A DNA stretch of 64,000 nucleotides. Origin: Escherichia sp. E1V33 (GTDB lineage: Bacteria; Pseudomonadota; Gammaproteobacteria; Enterobacterales; Enterobacteriaceae). The stretch covers positions 124,001-188,000 of the forward strand of contig NZ_RHJI01000012.1 of assembly GCF_004211955.1 (NCBI RefSeq), written 5' to 3'. How positions within the stretch are numbered: position 1 is the stretch's first letter; each line of letters starts with the position of its first letter. The notes under the pieces are model-generated. The model made no database searches and was not told the DNA's origin. It was given only the letters and a program-made list of their open reading frames with translations. A program made the translations under genes and the position numbers. Shown in pieces: positions 52,268 to 60,997 of the stretch.

Positions 52268-53260
52268 TTATGGCAATGGGTTATTGGCCCGACGCGCCAG
52301 CCACTCTTTAATTTGCTGGCGATGCAGGCTAACGGAACGACCTACGACAACGACGATAAGCAGCGCACCGGAAAGGGCGCTGGACACCTGATTTGGCACT
52401 CCTGCCATTTGCAAACCTTGTTGCAAATATCCCACTAATAAAACTGCAATGGCGGTGCCGATAATTGAACCGGAACCACCATAAATATTGGCGCCACCAA
52501 GCACCACGGCAGTGATGGCAGGCATCAGAAACGACGCACCGAGATCGGAACGCGCAGAACCAAAATACGAAACCAGCAGCACGGCGGCGACCGCTGACGC
52601 CAGCCCCGTCATGGTATAGAGCGCGCATAAGGTGCGGTTAACCGGAATCGCGCTATAAAGCGCCACACGCGGGCTTTGTCCAATCAAAAACACATTACGT
52701 CCGGCATGGGTTTTATGCAGCCACAGCCAGAAAACGATGAGACATACCAGAAAGATAATCAGCGGAACGGGGAGTCCCAGCACGGTGAGGTTAGCGAAAT
52801 CAGTAAACGCCATCGGGAATCCGCCAATACCTTCGTATCCCGTCGCTCCGGCTATCCCGGAAAGCAGCAGGGCGCTTCCGGCAAACAGATACAGCGTGCC
52901 AAGCGTAATCACCAGCGGGTTAACTTTGGTATAGATAATTAATCCGGCGTTGATCAACCCACACAATGCGCCGAGCAGTAAGGTCAGGAGAATTGCCAGC
53001 GGCATCGGCACGTCGCTTTGAAACAACACACCCAATGCAATAGCGCACAGGCCGATGGTTGAACCAAACGAAATATCGATTCCACCACTGACAATCACCA
53101 TTGTTAGCGGCAGAGCGACAATGCCAATGCAGATAAAATCACTGGTACTGAACAGCAACACGTTGAGATCTAACATCCGCGGGTTAATGGTTCCAAAAGC
53201 GACAATCTCAATGACTAATAGCACCGCGAGGGCCAGTTCCCAACCATAGCGAAAATGCAT
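52268..53260 (-). CDS. lsrD: AI-2 importer membrane subunit LsrD
   Basis: 330 residues from ATG 53260, whose A is also the last base of the lsrC TGA stop. A GTG one codon earlier is possible. About nine transmembrane helices, BPD_transp_2 family ([20 protein letters not shown] near 53-72). Confidence 0.95.
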   Translation of the reverse strand: MHFRYGWELALAVLLVIEIVAFGTINPRMLDLNVLLFSTSDFICIGIVALPLTMVIVSGGIDISFGSTIGLCAIALGVLFQSDVPMPLAILLTLLLGALCGLINAGLIIYTKVNPLVITLGTLYLFAGSALLLSGIAGATGYEGIGGFPMAFTDFANLTVLGLPVPLIIFLVCLIVFWLWLHKTHAGRNVFLIGQSPRVALYSAIPVNRTLCALYTMTGLASAVAAVLLVSYFGSARSDLGASFLMPAITAVVLGGANIYGGSGSIIGTAIAVLLVGYLQQGLQMAGVPNQVSSALSGALLIVVVVGRSVSLHRQQIKEWLARRANNPLP

Positions 53261-54288
53261 CACGCGGCCTCCCGTTTTTTAGCTGGTGACGCAGGTTTGA
53301 CGGCTGGCGGTGGCGTCATAAAGCGGGCATATTTTTGCCGCCGCAGATTACGTTCCAGCGCGCAACGCAGTCGTCCATCAAATACCAGCACCGCCAGTAG
53401 AACCAGACCTGCGATAAAATCATTCCACCATGCCGGAATTCGCAACAGCACCAGAACGCTATCAATCTGCGTCAGGAACCAGGCACCGAGCACCGCTCCG
53501 ATAATCGCGCCGGAACCGCCGAGCAAACTAATGCCGCCCAGCACGCAGGCTGCAATTGCTTTCATCTCCAGCCCGGTACCGGTCTGATTAGGGATAAACC
53601 CAATCTGCGAAGCAAACACAATTCCCGCCAGTGCCGCCATGCTGCCGTTCAACGAAAATGCCACAATCCGAATGGCTTCCGTACGAACGCCCAGTTGACG
53701 AGCCCCCTGCAAATTATCGCCTGTGGCATAAAAGCTACGTCCAAACGCTGTCTTTGCCAGCAGCCAGGCCATAAGTGCCACCAGAATTAGCGTCAACCAA
53801 CCAATAGCGGAAACGCCAAACAGCAGCGGGGCGGAGAGCTGTTTCAGTTCTGCGGGTAACCCTTCAATCCATTTTCCGCTGGTCCATAGCAACATAATGC
53901 CCCTGTACAATCCTAATGTGCCGAGCGTGGCGACAATGGCCGGGATTTTTAGCCAGGCGACCAGTACACCGTTGAAAAATCCCGCGAGCAAGCCGAGCAG
54001 TAACGTCGCGACACAGGCAACAGGCAGTGAATACCCTGCGTTCAGTAACATCCCCAACAACACCGCGCACATACCCGTAATTGAGCCTACTGAAACATCA
54101 ATATTGCGCGTCAGCATCACCAGCGTCGCGCCCATCGCCAGCAGGATCAGGATTTGCGCGCTGCTATAAACCATGGTCAGTGTTTGCAGACTTAAATACT
54201 GACGGTCGAGAAAACCGGGCAACACAAACAGCAATATCACCGCCAGCAGTGCCGTTATCTCTCGGTTATTCTGAATAAGTTTCAGCAT
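53260..54288 (-). CDS. lsrC: AI-2 importer membrane subunit LsrC
   Basis: 342 residues, about ten helices, the same fold as LsrD with the [12 protein letters not shown] segment (near 62-73). Its start overlaps the lsrA end by 7 bp and its stop overlaps the lsrD start by one base, indicating translational coupling. Confidence 0.95.
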   Translation of the reverse strand: MLKLIQNNREITALLAVILLFVLPGFLDRQYLSLQTLTMVYSSAQILILLAMGATLVMLTRNIDVSVGSITGMCAVLLGMLLNAGYSLPVACVATLLLGLLAGFFNGVLVAWLKIPAIVATLGTLGLYRGIMLLWTSGKWIEGLPAELKQLSAPLLFGVSAIGWLTLILVALMAWLLAKTAFGRSFYATGDNLQGARQLGVRTEAIRIVAFSLNGSMAALAGIVFASQIGFIPNQTGTGLEMKAIAACVLGGISLLGGSGAIIGAVLGAWFLTQIDSVLVLLRIPAWWNDFIAGLVLLAVLVFDGRLRCALERNLRRQKYARFMTPPPAVKPASPAKKREAA

Positions 54289-55817
54289 GCTGCCTCCTTG
54301 CGCTGACTATCACCAAAGGCGACGCGCATAATGGTATCGACATTAATATCGCGCCCGGTCAGTGCAGCGTGGGCAATTTCACCCTGATGCATCACATACA
54401 CACGATCAGCCATCAGTTCGATCTCTTCCAGATCGGAGGAGATAAGTAGCACAGCCACATTTTGTGCGGCGATACTGCGCAGTAGTTGGTAGATATCATT
54501 ACGCGCCGAGACGTCTACGCCGCGCGTCGGTTCATCAACAATCAATACTTGCGGCGAAGCCTCCAGACATTTGGCAATCAGGATTTTTTGCTGATTGCCG
54601 CCGGATAACGTCCGTGCAGCTTGTGCCGGTTGATTAAATTTAATGTTCAGCGCCCGACGATATCGTTCTAGCGTGGCGTTATCTTTCGCGGTTTTTGCCC
54701 AGAATCCGCGTTGATTATGGGTGAGGGCGCAGACGTTCCACGCCAGCGAAGCATCGAGATTAAGTCCTGAGGACTGGCGATCTTCTGGTAGATAAACCAG
54801 ACCACGATGCAAACGTTCCCCGGTAGATAATTTATTGATCTCTTTACCATTCAGCATGACTCGCCCGCCACGCAAAGGTCGCAGACCATATAACGTTTCC
54901 GCCAGTTCTGTACGCCCGGCACCCACTAGTCCAGCCAGGCCAAGAATTTCTCCGGCATTGAGCGTAAAACTGACATTCATAAAACCTTCGCCAGTCAGGT
55001 TTTCCAGTGCCAGTACCGCTGTTCCGGCCACATGTTGTGGGCGATTACCGGGTAACTCCAGCCATAACTTTTGACTGGCTGAGAGGGATTTTTCCCGCGT
55101 TGCTGGCGTGATGGCCTGAATGATGTCGTCAGTAGACAGCTCGCTGGTTTTGCCAATTAACGCGATGGTTCCGTCGCGCATCACGCTAATACGATCGGCA
55201 ATCTGGCGAATTTCCGGCAGTTTATGTGAGATAAAAACAATACCCACGCCAGTGGCGAGTAGTTCCCGTAAACGGCTAAACAAGCGTTCGGTTTCCGCAG
55301 GGGTAAGCGACGCTGTAGGTTCATCGAGAATGAGAATTTGCGAATCACGCATCAGACCGCGCAGAATTTCCACCATTTGGCGGTCGGCAACCTCCAGTGA
55401 GCCAGCCAGACTATGGAGATCAAACTGGCAGCCCAGCGCTGCCAGCAATTTGTTCATCTTTTGCATGGAGATCTGTTTTTTTGCCAGACCAAACAGAATG
55501 TTTTCTTTTATCGACAGACTTGGAAAGAGCAAGGGTTCCTGGGGAACGAGATAAATCCCCAGTTGATGAGCATGTGCTGGCGTTAATCTGGCGTAACTAT
55601 GGCCACCAATCTCCAGCGTGCCGCTATCTGCGGGGGTAATACCGGCGATGATTTTCATTAGCGTCGATTTACCCGCGCCGTTACCGCCGAGCAGGGCGTG
55701 GACCTCACCTTGATGCAGCGTAAAATCGATACCTTTCAGGACATTAACGCCGGAATACTGTTTATAAACCGAGCGGGCGCAAAGTAGCGGCAACGCGCGG
55801 GTATCACTCGTTTGCAT
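54282..55817 (-). CDS. lsrA: AI-2 importer ATPase LsrA
   Basis: 511 residues with two ABC domains. The first has Walker [10 protein letters not shown] (near 44) and Walker [11 protein letters not shown]. The second has a degenerate Walker A ([10 protein letters not shown]), signature [12 protein letters not shown] and Walker [13 protein letters not shown]. It energises AI-2 import. First gene of lsrACDBFG, divergent from lsrR. Confidence 0.96.
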   Translation of the reverse strand: MQTSDTRALPLLCARSVYKQYSGVNVLKGIDFTLHQGEVHALLGGNGAGKSTLMKIIAGITPADSGTLEIGGHSYARLTPAHAHQLGIYLVPQEPLLFPSLSIKENILFGLAKKQISMQKMNKLLAALGCQFDLHSLAGSLEVADRQMVEILRGLMRDSQILILDEPTASLTPAETERLFSRLRELLATGVGIVFISHKLPEIRQIADRISVMRDGTIALIGKTSELSTDDIIQAITPATREKSLSASQKLWLELPGNRPQHVAGTAVLALENLTGEGFMNVSFTLNAGEILGLAGLVGAGRTELAETLYGLRPLRGGRVMLNGKEINKLSTGERLHRGLVYLPEDRQSSGLNLDASLAWNVCALTHNQRGFWAKTAKDNATLERYRRALNIKFNQPAQAARTLSGGNQQKILIAKCLEASPQVLIVDEPTRGVDVSARNDIYQLLRSIAAQNVAVLLISSDLEEIELMADRVYVMHQGEIAHAALTGRDINVDTIMRVAFGDSQRKEAAC

Positions 55818-55849
55818 ATCTCCCCCCGTTCAGCTTTGTTGGTGAGTTT

Positions 55850-55882
55850 TGAACAAATGTATTTCTACTTTTAATTTGTTCA
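55850..55882. promoter_or_regulatory. Probable LsrR operator near lsrA
   Basis: TGAACAAAT and ATTTGTTCA are a perfect 9-bp inverted repeat with a 15-bp spacer, starting 33 bp before the lsrA start codon. The TGAACA/TGTTCA halves recur before lsrR, as expected for the shared repressor LsrR. Confidence 0.65.
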
Positions 55883-55982
55883 TAACCTTAGGTGGCTATT
55901 GCGCATAATTCCGACGAATAGATCACAATTTATGCTATTTTGATTTTTATGGTTGCGTTTGTTCATTGCTGTTTGACCAAAC

Positions 55983-55998
55983 TGTGGTGGCTATCACA
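55983..55998. promoter_or_regulatory. CRP site in the lsrA-lsrR gap
   Basis: TGTGGTGGCTATCACA differs at one position from TGTGA-N6-TCACA. cAMP-CRP activation of lsr is known. Confidence 0.75.
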
Positions 55999-56017
55999 GA
56001 TATAAGCGCGCAATAAC

Positions 56018-56050
56018 TGAACAATTGCATTAAAGATTTAAATATGTTCA
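56018..56050. promoter_or_regulatory. Probable LsrR operator near lsrR
   Basis: TGAACA (56018-56023) and TGTTCA (56045-56050) face each other over a 21-bp spacer, ending 16 bp before the lsrR start. Autorepression by LsrR is known. Confidence 0.55.
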
Positions 56051-56066
56051 AAGTGAAGAATGAATT

Positions 56067-57020
56067 ATGACAATCAATGATTCGGCAATTTCAGAACAGG
56101 GAATGTGTGAAGAAGAACAGGTCGCGCGGATCGCGTGGTTTTACTATCACGACGGGCTGACCCAGAGCGAGATTAGCGATCGTCTCGGGCTGACGCGTTT
56201 GAAAGTGTCGCGGTTACTGGAGAAAGGGCATCAGTCCGGCATTATTCGCGTGCAAATTAATTCTCGCTTTGAAGGCTGTCTGGAATATGAAACGCAATTA
56301 CGTCGCCAGTTTTCATTACAGCATGTGCGGGTGATCCCTGGACTCGCAGATGCGGATGTCGGCGGGCGCTTAGGAATCGGCGCGGCGCATATGTTGATGG
56401 GATTGCTCCAGCCACAGCAAATGCTGGCGATTGGCTTTGGCGAGGCAACGATGAACACGCTGCAACGCTTAAGTGGTTTTATTTCGTCACAGCAAATTCG
56501 CCTGGTGACGCTCTCAGGTGGCGTCGGTTCTTATATGACGGGTATCGGACAACTTAACGCAGCGTGCAGCGTCAACATCATTCCGGCGCCATTACGGGCA
56601 TCTTCGGCTGAAATTGCCCGAACGCTGAAAAATGAAAACTGCGTCAAAGATGTCCTGTTGGCCGCACAAGCTGCTGATGTGGCCATTGTCGGTATTGGTG
56701 CCGTGAATCAAAAAGAGGATGCGACGATTATTCGCTCCGGTTATATCAGCCAGGGCGAACAGCTAATGATTGGTCGAAAAGGGGCTATTGGCGATATTTT
56801 AGGCTACTTTTTTGACGCAAAAGGTGACGTTGTCACGGATATCAAAATACATAACGAACTGATTGGCTTACCTTTAACCGCGATGACAACCATTCCAATT
56901 AGAGTAGGTGTCGCAGGGGGAGAAAACAAAGCCGAAGCGATCGCCGCTGCGATGAAGGGCGGTTACATCAACGCGCTGGTTACCGACCAGGATACTGCTG
57001 CTGCGATTTTACGTAGTTAA
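56067..57020 (+). CDS. lsrR: AI-2-responsive repressor LsrR
   Basis: 317 residues, SorC/DeoR type. The N-terminal helix-turn-helix is [20 protein letters not shown] (near 32-51). The C-terminal sugar-phosphate-binding domain carries [16 protein letters not shown] (near 125). It represses both lsr operons until it binds phospho-AI-2. Confidence 0.97.
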   Translation: MTINDSAISEQGMCEEEQVARIAWFYYHDGLTQSEISDRLGLTRLKVSRLLEKGHQSGIIRVQINSRFEGCLEYETQLRRQFSLQHVRVIPGLADADVGGRLGIGAAHMLMGLLQPQQMLAIGFGEATMNTLQRLSGFISSQQIRLVTLSGGVGSYMTGIGQLNAACSVNIIPAPLRASSAEIARTLKNENCVKDVLLAAQAADVAIVGIGAVNQKEDATIIRSGYISQGEQLMIGRKGAIGDILGYFFDAKGDVVTDIKIHNELIGLPLTAMTTIPIRVGVAGGENKAEAIAAAMKGGYINALVTDQDTAAAILRS

Positions 57021-57098
57021 TTTTGCAAGACCTTATTACCGGGAACAATGGAGAACGTATAGAGGAACAGACAGAACGCTTAAGCCGAGGACAATCTA

Positions 57099-58691
57099 AT
57101 GGCTCGACTCTTTACCCCTTCAGAATCAAAGCATTACCTGATGGCACTAGACGCAGGCACTGGAAGTATCCGGGCTGTGATTTTCGACCTGGAAGGCAAT
57201 CAAATCGCGGTAGGACAGGCGGAGTGGCGACATCTGGCAGTACCTGACGTTCCTGGTTCTATGGAATTTGATCTGACTAAGAACTGGCAACTGGCGTGTG
57301 AATGTATGCGCCAGGCGTTACATAATTCTGGTATCGCGCCAGAATACATTGCTGCCGTTTCGGCATGTTCGATGCGCGAAGGTATTGTTTTATATAACAA
57401 TGAAGGAACACCGATCTGGGCCTGCGCCAATGTGGATGCCAGAGCGGCGCGGGAAGTCAGTGAACTTAAAGAACTACATAGCAATACTTTTGAAAACGAA
57501 GTGTATCGCGCGACCGGACAAACGCTGGCTTTAAGCGCCATTCCCAGATTACTTTGGCTGGCGCATCATCGTTCTGATATCTACCGGCAGGCGTCGACCA
57601 TCACCATGATCAGCGACTGGCTAGCCTATATGCTAAGTGGGGAACTTGCAGTGGATCCGTCTAACGCTGGCACCACTGGACTTCTCGATCTAACCACCCG
57701 TAACTGGAAACCTGCATTGCTGGATATGGCTGGTCTGCGCGCCGATATTCTTTCTCCTGTCAAAGAAACAGGCACATTACTTGGTGTTGTGAGCTCTGAC
57801 GCTGCGGGCCTTTGCGGTCTGAAAGCTGGCACACCGGTGGTAGTGGGAGGAGGGGACGTACAACTCGGTTGCCTGGGGTTAGGCGTTGTGCGTCCTGCAC
57901 AAACCGCTGTTCTTGGCGGAACGTTCTGGCAGCAGGTCGTGAACTTAGCCGCACCAGTGACCGATCCGGAAATGAATGTACGCGTTAATCCACATGTTAT
58001 TCCTGGCATGGTACAAGCTGAATCAATTAGCTTTTTTACCGGACTGACCATGCGTTGGTTCCGCGATGCATTTTGTGCCGAAGAAAAATTGATAGCCGAG
58101 CGCTTAGGTATCGATACTTACACGCTGCTTGAAGAGATGGCCAGTCGGGTACCGCCAGGATCGTGGGGCGTGATGCCGATATTCTCCGACCGAATGCGCT
58201 TTAAAACCTGGTATCACGCTGCGCCTTCCTTTATTAACTTGTCCATTGACCCGGATAAATGTAACAAAGCGACGTTATTCCGCGCACTGGAAGAAAATGC
58301 GGCGATTGTATCGGCGTGTAACTTGCAGCAAATTGCTGATTTTTCGAATATTCATCCCACATCGTTGGTCTTTGCAGGCGGTGGTTCAAAAGGAAAGCTA
58401 TGGAGTCAAATTCTCGCTGATGTCACGGGATTACCGGTTAATATTCCGGTGGTCAAAGAAGCCACCGCATTAGGATGTGCCATTGCAGCAGGCGTCGGTG
58501 CCGGGATTTTTTCATCAATGGCAGAAACTGGAGAACGCCTTGTACGGTGGGAACGGACGCATACACCAGACACTGAAAAGCATGAACTTTATCAGGAATC
58601 ACGGGATAAGTGGCAGGCTGTTTATCAGGATCAGCTAGGGCTGGTTGATCACGGACTGACGACATCGTTATGGAAAGCGCCTGGGTTATAG
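57099..58691 (+). CDS. lsrK: AI-2 kinase LsrK
   Basis: 530 residues, FGGY carbohydrate-kinase family. N-terminal phosphate loop [14 protein letters not shown] (near 15-28). C-terminal adenosine motif [13 protein letters not shown] (near 425-437). It phosphorylates AI-2 so that it is trapped and derepresses LsrR. ATG 57099 is 78 bp after lsrR on the same strand, so co-transcription is likely. Confidence 0.97.
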   Translation: MARLFTPSESKHYLMALDAGTGSIRAVIFDLEGNQIAVGQAEWRHLAVPDVPGSMEFDLTKNWQLACECMRQALHNSGIAPEYIAAVSACSMREGIVLYNNEGTPIWACANVDARAAREVSELKELHSNTFENEVYRATGQTLALSAIPRLLWLAHHRSDIYRQASTITMISDWLAYMLSGELAVDPSNAGTTGLLDLTTRNWKPALLDMAGLRADILSPVKETGTLLGVVSSDAAGLCGLKAGTPVVVGGGDVQLGCLGLGVVRPAQTAVLGGTFWQQVVNLAAPVTDPEMNVRVNPHVIPGMVQAESISFFTGLTMRWFRDAFCAEEKLIAERLGIDTYTLLEEMASRVPPGSWGVMPIFSDRMRFKTWYHAAPSFINLSIDPDKCNKATLFRALEENAAIVSACNLQQIADFSNIHPTSLVFAGGGSKGKLWSQILADVTGLPVNIPVVKEATALGCAIAAGVGAGIFSSMAETGERLVRWERTHTPDTEKHELYQESRDKWQAVYQDQLGLVDHGLTTSLWKAPGL

Positions 58692-58699
58692 TTTCATTG

Positions 58700-58727
58700 A
58701 CAGCCACATCCTGATAGGTGTGGCTGT
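58700..58727 (+). terminator. Terminator after lsrK
   Basis: ACAGCCACAtC pairs with GGTGTGGCTGT around a short loop. Weak T-rich tail (TAATTTC). Confidence 0.7.
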
Positions 58728-58804
58728 TAATTTCTGAGTTTGAAGACACAGACAAAACAACCTGAGCAATGGCGACTGTAAAACATGAGATTCTGAGTAT
58801 ATTA

Positions 58805-58809
58805 CCATT
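58805..58809 (+). repeat. Target-site duplication, left copy (CCATT)
   Basis: CCATT abuts the left tip (TGTCTGGG) of the insertion sequence. An identical CCATT (60369-60373) abuts the right tip. This 5-bp direct repeat argues for a simple transposition event. Confidence 0.75.
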
Positions 58810-58874
58810 TGTCTGGGCTGTTTTTAAAGGTCCGCTTTGCAGCTAAATTAAGATGTCCGCATGTGGGTTATATT

Positions 58875-60272
58875 TCAGCTTTTACCAAAGATTTCTTCGC
58901 TTCTTGTCTGGAGTTGCTGCAGGGCTTCCAGCATGTCGTCCTGATTCAGGCTTCGTTGTGATTTCTTTCCGGGCTGTTTCTTTCTGCGTGAGGTCTGGCC
59001 GTCCAGTGATGGCAGAGCCTGCGAACGGGTGTTGTCACGTTTGTCCTGAACCAGTTTTATCATCTCCAGTGCTCGTCCCAGCCGCTTGTTGTCGACTATG
59101 GCGCCCTGGTCCAGTTCTCCCAGACGGTCATAGGTTATGAAGGGCAGGGAAGTACCATTAGCCCGGAGTTCGATAGTGCCATCCGGATACTGCCAGACAT
59201 CAATGTATTTACCCTGAAAACGCCGGTTTTCCTCATTATCTTCAAGGAGATAAAGCTTCTTATCATACTGTAGTGTCAGGTTTTTTGAGACCTTACGTTG
59301 TTCACGCCAGGTGAATATTGCCTCCAGATTCTCATTATTCTCAAGCGGACGGTGAACGTCGAAATCATGACGAGGCGGCTTTGCAAACCGACGGTTGTAG
59401 TCAGCCATGAACTCTTCGACAAAGGCGTTTGCAGCCTCAGGTGTACTGATACCACGGAGCCGCAACTCCTTGACCAGGCGATCCTGTAACGTGAGGTGCG
59501 CCCGTTCAACGCGGCCCTTGGCTGAACTGGTGTTGGCACAGATACCGGTGATGTTCAGCTCGTTCATGGCTCGACCGAACTGAGTCTGACCATCGCCACC
59601 AGTGGCCTGTTTGTTGTTAATCCTGAAAACGCTGGCTTTGTCGCTGTAAAACGCCAGAGGCTTACCGTAGCGCTCGAGATAGCCCCGGGTGGCTTCAAAA
59701 TAGGTGAAAGTAGACTCGGAACTAACAAACAGAAGTTGCATCAGCCGGCTCGTTGCATCATCAACGTAAACGAGAAGTGTGCAGGCCGGGCCTCGCTCCT
59801 CGAACCAGCGATGCTCGCAGCCATCAATCTGGATCAGCTCTCCGGTACAGGCACGTCGCGGACGTGGCTGATGTACACGCGGTGGCCGTAACTTGCGGGG
59901 GATCCATAAACCAGTCTGTATCATCAGCTTGCGTACTGTTTCTTTGGCCAGATACAGACCATGGAGTTCGGCGAGCTTCTCACAGGCTAACGTCGGACCA
60001 AAATCAGCGTAGCGTTCACGGATAATAAGCAGTGCACGCTCAGCGAGGCCCGGCATCAGTTGCCGATTACCAGGCTGCCCACGGCGACGATTTACCAGCG
60101 AAAGTGGTCCGTGTTCGCGGTAACGTTCAAGCAGACGGCGGCAGTGTCTGTCAGAAATCTCCAGCCGGCTGGCTGCGAGACGTGTAGTGAGGCGTCGGTC
60201 GATAACGTCCTGGAGGATCCTGAGTCGGTTTACATCGTTCATTGAGAAAAACTCCGTTCCGTATGCCGTCAT
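58875..60272 (-). CDS. IS1202/ISNCY-family transposase (DDE)
   Basis: 465 residues from ATG 60272, chosen because AAAGGA lies about eight bases upstream. An in-frame ATG at 60326 adds 18 residues but lacks a ribosome-binding site. An N-terminal Mu/Tn-type helix-turn-helix (RLTTRLAASRLEISDRHCRR) precedes an rve integrase core. The acidic triad is visible: Asp in IQIDGCEHRWF, Asp in FYSDKASVF, Glu in AKGRVERAH. The C-terminus is basic (TSRRKKQPGKKSQRS). The frame is intact, so the element may still be active. Confidence 0.88.
   Translation of the reverse strand: MTAYGTEFFSMNDVNRLRILQDVIDRRLTTRLAASRLEISDRHCRRLLERYREHGPLSLVNRRRGQPGNRQLMPGLAERALLIIRERYADFGPTLACEKLAELHGLYLAKETVRKLMIQTGLWIPRKLRPPRVHQPRPRRACTGELIQIDGCEHRWFEERGPACTLLVYVDDATSRLMQLLFVSSESTFTYFEATRGYLERYGKPLAFYSDKASVFRINNKQATGGDGQTQFGRAMNELNITGICANTSSAKGRVERAHLTLQDRLVKELRLRGISTPEAANAFVEEFMADYNRRFAKPPRHDFDVHRPLENNENLEAIFTWREQRKVSKNLTLQYDKKLYLLEDNEENRRFQGKYIDVWQYPDGTIELRANGTSLPFITYDRLGELDQGAIVDNKRLGRALEMIKLVQDKRDNTRSQALPSLDGQTSRRKKQPGKKSQRSLNQDDMLEALQQLQTRSEEIFGKS
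59142..59149 (+). other. KOPS octamer GGGCAGGG pointing to dif
   Basis: Matches FtsK-orienting polar sequence GGGNAGGG on the plus strand, left of dif, so directed toward dif. It lies inside the insertion sequence, so its presence may be chance. Confidence 0.5.
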
Positions 60273-60368
60273 GAGTCCCATCCTTTGAAAGCAGTGATCG
60301 CTGTGGTGAGACTGTAGCGCGGACATGTCTATTTAGTCAGAGACGGACATCTCAATTTAGCCACTACA

Positions 60369-60373
60369 CCATT
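60369..60373 (+). repeat. Target-site duplication, right copy (CCATT)
   Basis: Identical to the copy at 58805-58809. It fills exactly the space between the IS tip and the XerC arm of dif. Confidence 0.75.
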
Positions 60374-60401
60374 GGTGCGCATAATGTATATTATGTTAAA
60401 T
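60374..60401 (+). other. dif: Chromosome dimer resolution site dif
   Basis: 28 bp composed of the XerC arm GGTGCGCATAA, the 6-bp central region TGTATA and the XerD arm TTATGTTAAAT. It agrees base for base with the E. coli dif site I remember. XerCD, activated by FtsK at the septum, recombine two such sites to resolve chromosome dimers. It marks the terminus, where the two replichores meet. Confidence 0.95.
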
Positions 60402-60997
60402 GGCATATTAATGCGTACTGAATACGTAGCTCTTGTGGACCACCGTACATCATCCTCTAATCAGATGTGATCCCTTCCCTCATTGATTAGCCCGCAAGAC
60501 ATTAGCTGAACCGCGTAATATGCTCACAGGCATTAATCCGTTCAGGATTTGTGACGACCAATTGGTTGGTCATGAATCCTGGAAAATTACTGGCTTAATC
60601 CGAACTCCGAAGATTTCAGACAGACTTCTTTAGTTGTGAGAAATCATGATTACCCGCTGGGGTTTTCCATCCTTCATGCTGCGGGTAAACATATAACTGC
60701 ACTCACTCAAAACAGAGTGCCTCAATGCACATCAAAATTATTCCACTCTGCTCACTATGCCCAACACAGCTGACAAGAACTCATGTCAGGTGCATTTCTA
60801 TCATCATGTTCTACCCAGACAGATCCCCCCTTACTGATCACTGCATAGGTAAAGTGACTGATAATCAATGACGTAAAAATCAATATCATTGAAGATATAT
60901 TTTCATATATTTCATATAGTTAATTGATACTTAAATATATTTCATCTGTAAATCATTGCCATAGTCAATCATTGGATGGCACAATCAACTTTCGCTA
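60402..60997. other. 596-bp AT-rich gap between dif and yddA, no gene recognised
   Basis: No open frame longer than about 60 codons was convincing, and no strong terminator was seen. It contains the interrupted palindrome GACCAA-TTGG-TTGGTC near 60560, a KOPS-like octamer at 60472-60479 and, at the right end, very AT-rich sequence that must include the yddA promoter. In K-12 a set of yde genes lies between lsrK and yddA, so this may be remnant DNA. Confidence 0.6.
60472..60479 (-). other. KOPS octamer GGGAAGGG pointing to dif
   Basis: CCCTTCCC on the plus strand, so GGGAAGGG on the minus strand, right of dif and directed left toward it. It is only 70 bp from dif. Confidence 0.6.

Larger units (their letters stand above)
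58810..60368 (-). mobile_element. IS1202/ISNCY-type insertion sequence beside dif
   Basis: About 1559 bp, one transposase gene. Terminal inverted repeats are imperfect: TGTCTGGGCTG...GTCCG at the left and TGTAGTGGCTAA...GTCCG (reverse complement) at the right, 16 of 25 bases matching. Each end carries a second, inner copy of the GCTAAATT-AGATGTCCG block (left 58842-58859, right reverse-strand 60320-60338) spaced 24-25 bp from the outer copy, likely transposase-binding subsites. Flanked by CCATT direct repeats. The family name is inferred from the transposase. Confidence 0.85.

Noticed and set aside
58842..60361. IS borders placed at the best-matching inverted repeat (GCTAAATTAAGATGTCCG)
   Set aside because: That choice gives no target duplication. 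Moving to TGT tips gives paired GTCCG blocks, CCATT repeats on both sides and an exact 5-bp gap to dif, so the inner match is a subterminal repeat.
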